Source of the DNA: Spirochaetaceae bacterium
GTDB lineage: Bacteria > Spirochaetota > Spirochaetia > DSM-27196 > SKKC01
Assembly: GCA_003554375.1 (NCBI GenBank)
Contig: PWGF01000041.1
Location: forward strand, 1-5,288
Direction of reading: 5' to 3'
DNA length: 5,288 nucleotides
Within the stretch, counting starts at the first letter, position 1. Every line of letters begins with the position of its first letter. Of this stretch, positions 5,059 to 5,288 are shown piece by piece. The translations under genes and the position numbers were made by a program. The notes beneath the pieces are model-generated. The model was not told the DNA's origin. It searched no databases and worked only from the letters and a program-made list of their open reading frames with translations.

Positions 5059-5288
5059 TGCCCGCGGCCGCGCCGCGGTGCAGCGCGCTCCCGGGCCCCG
5101 AGGTGCCGGCGCGTAGCGGCGCCCCGCGGTGGCTTCGGACCGGCTTGGCGGTGTCGCGCCGCGGCGCACCCCACTGGCGGGCCCCGAGACGCCGTGGCGG
5201 TGCGGCGGTGCGGCCTCTCGGCGGGGGCCGGAGAAGCCGCAACGCCGGTTGCTGCTTGCTTCAGAGCTGAATGCGCGCGTTTACCTGA
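5059..5288. repeat. Gene-free GC-rich tail with an imperfect 86-bp duplication
   Basis: No convincing gene lies in these 230 bp; the frames on both strands are Arg/Ala/Pro/Gly-rich and typical of GC-rich noncoding DNA. At an offset of 86 bp, 5069-5118 and 5155-5204 align without gaps at about 38 of 50 positions. Within this, GCGCCGCGG (5070 and 5156) and CGGGCCCCGAG (5092 and 5178) are exact. Similarity fades on both sides of this block. The last ~60 bp are less GC-rich and show nothing I recognise. Confidence 0.5.
5062..5078. other. GC-only 7-bp hairpin just after the TM2 stop
   Basis: CCGCGGC (5062-5068) and GCCGCGG (5072-5078) flank a 3-nt loop, beginning four bases after the stop codon. 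No T-run follows, so it is at best a weak or factor-assisted transcription end or a 3' stabilising stem. Confidence 0.4.

Noticed and set aside
1..5288. A single multi-gene system linking the reductase, beta-barrel, permease, ankyrin and TM2 genes
   Set aside because: The genes are separated by 170-340 bp gaps with their own signals and belong to families with no known shared pathway; adjacency alone does not support a system.

Overview
The window is GC-rich DNA with compact coding. It carries four genes on the minus strand and one small gene on the plus strand. A predicted outer-membrane beta-barrel protein with a signal peptide points to a diderm (Gram-negative-type) bacterium. The 34-residue ankyrin variant and the mix of families would fit a high-GC environmental lineage such as a spirochaete, but this placement is a guess. 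No rRNA, tRNA, CRISPR array, transposase or phage gene was seen.

Layout from left to right: (1) an aldo/keto reductase, minus strand, cut by the left edge very close to its C-terminus (1-971); (2) a short gap holding a degenerate 18-bp tandem repeat (999-1077); (3) a 251-residue PorT-like outer-membrane beta-barrel protein, minus strand (1144-1899); (4) a gap with a nested inverted repeat (1988-2063); (5) a long-form chromate-transporter (CHR/ChrA) family permease with an extra acidic N-terminal tail, minus strand (2102-3481); (6) a gap with a strong GC stem (3567-3596); (7) an exported ankyrin-repeat protein with exact 34-residue periodicity, minus strand (3653-4507); (8) a 338-bp divergent intergenic region; (9) a 70-residue TM2-domain membrane protein, plus strand (4846-5058); (10) about 230 bp of very GC-rich DNA without a convincing gene, containing a degenerate 86-bp duplication.

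The four minus-strand genes are separated by roughly 170-200 bp each, and the gaps contain hairpins or repeats. They look like neighbouring single-gene transcription units rather than one tight operon, and nothing in the sequence ties them into a single pathway. The beta-barrel and permease genes have strong Shine-Dalgarno sequences. The reductase and TM2 genes lack one and have a promoter-like hexamer at -12 to -7 from the ATG, so they may be translated from leaderless mRNAs.

I found no convincing undescribed multi-gene system. The observations most worth checking are the structured or repetitive gaps and the possible leaderless starts.
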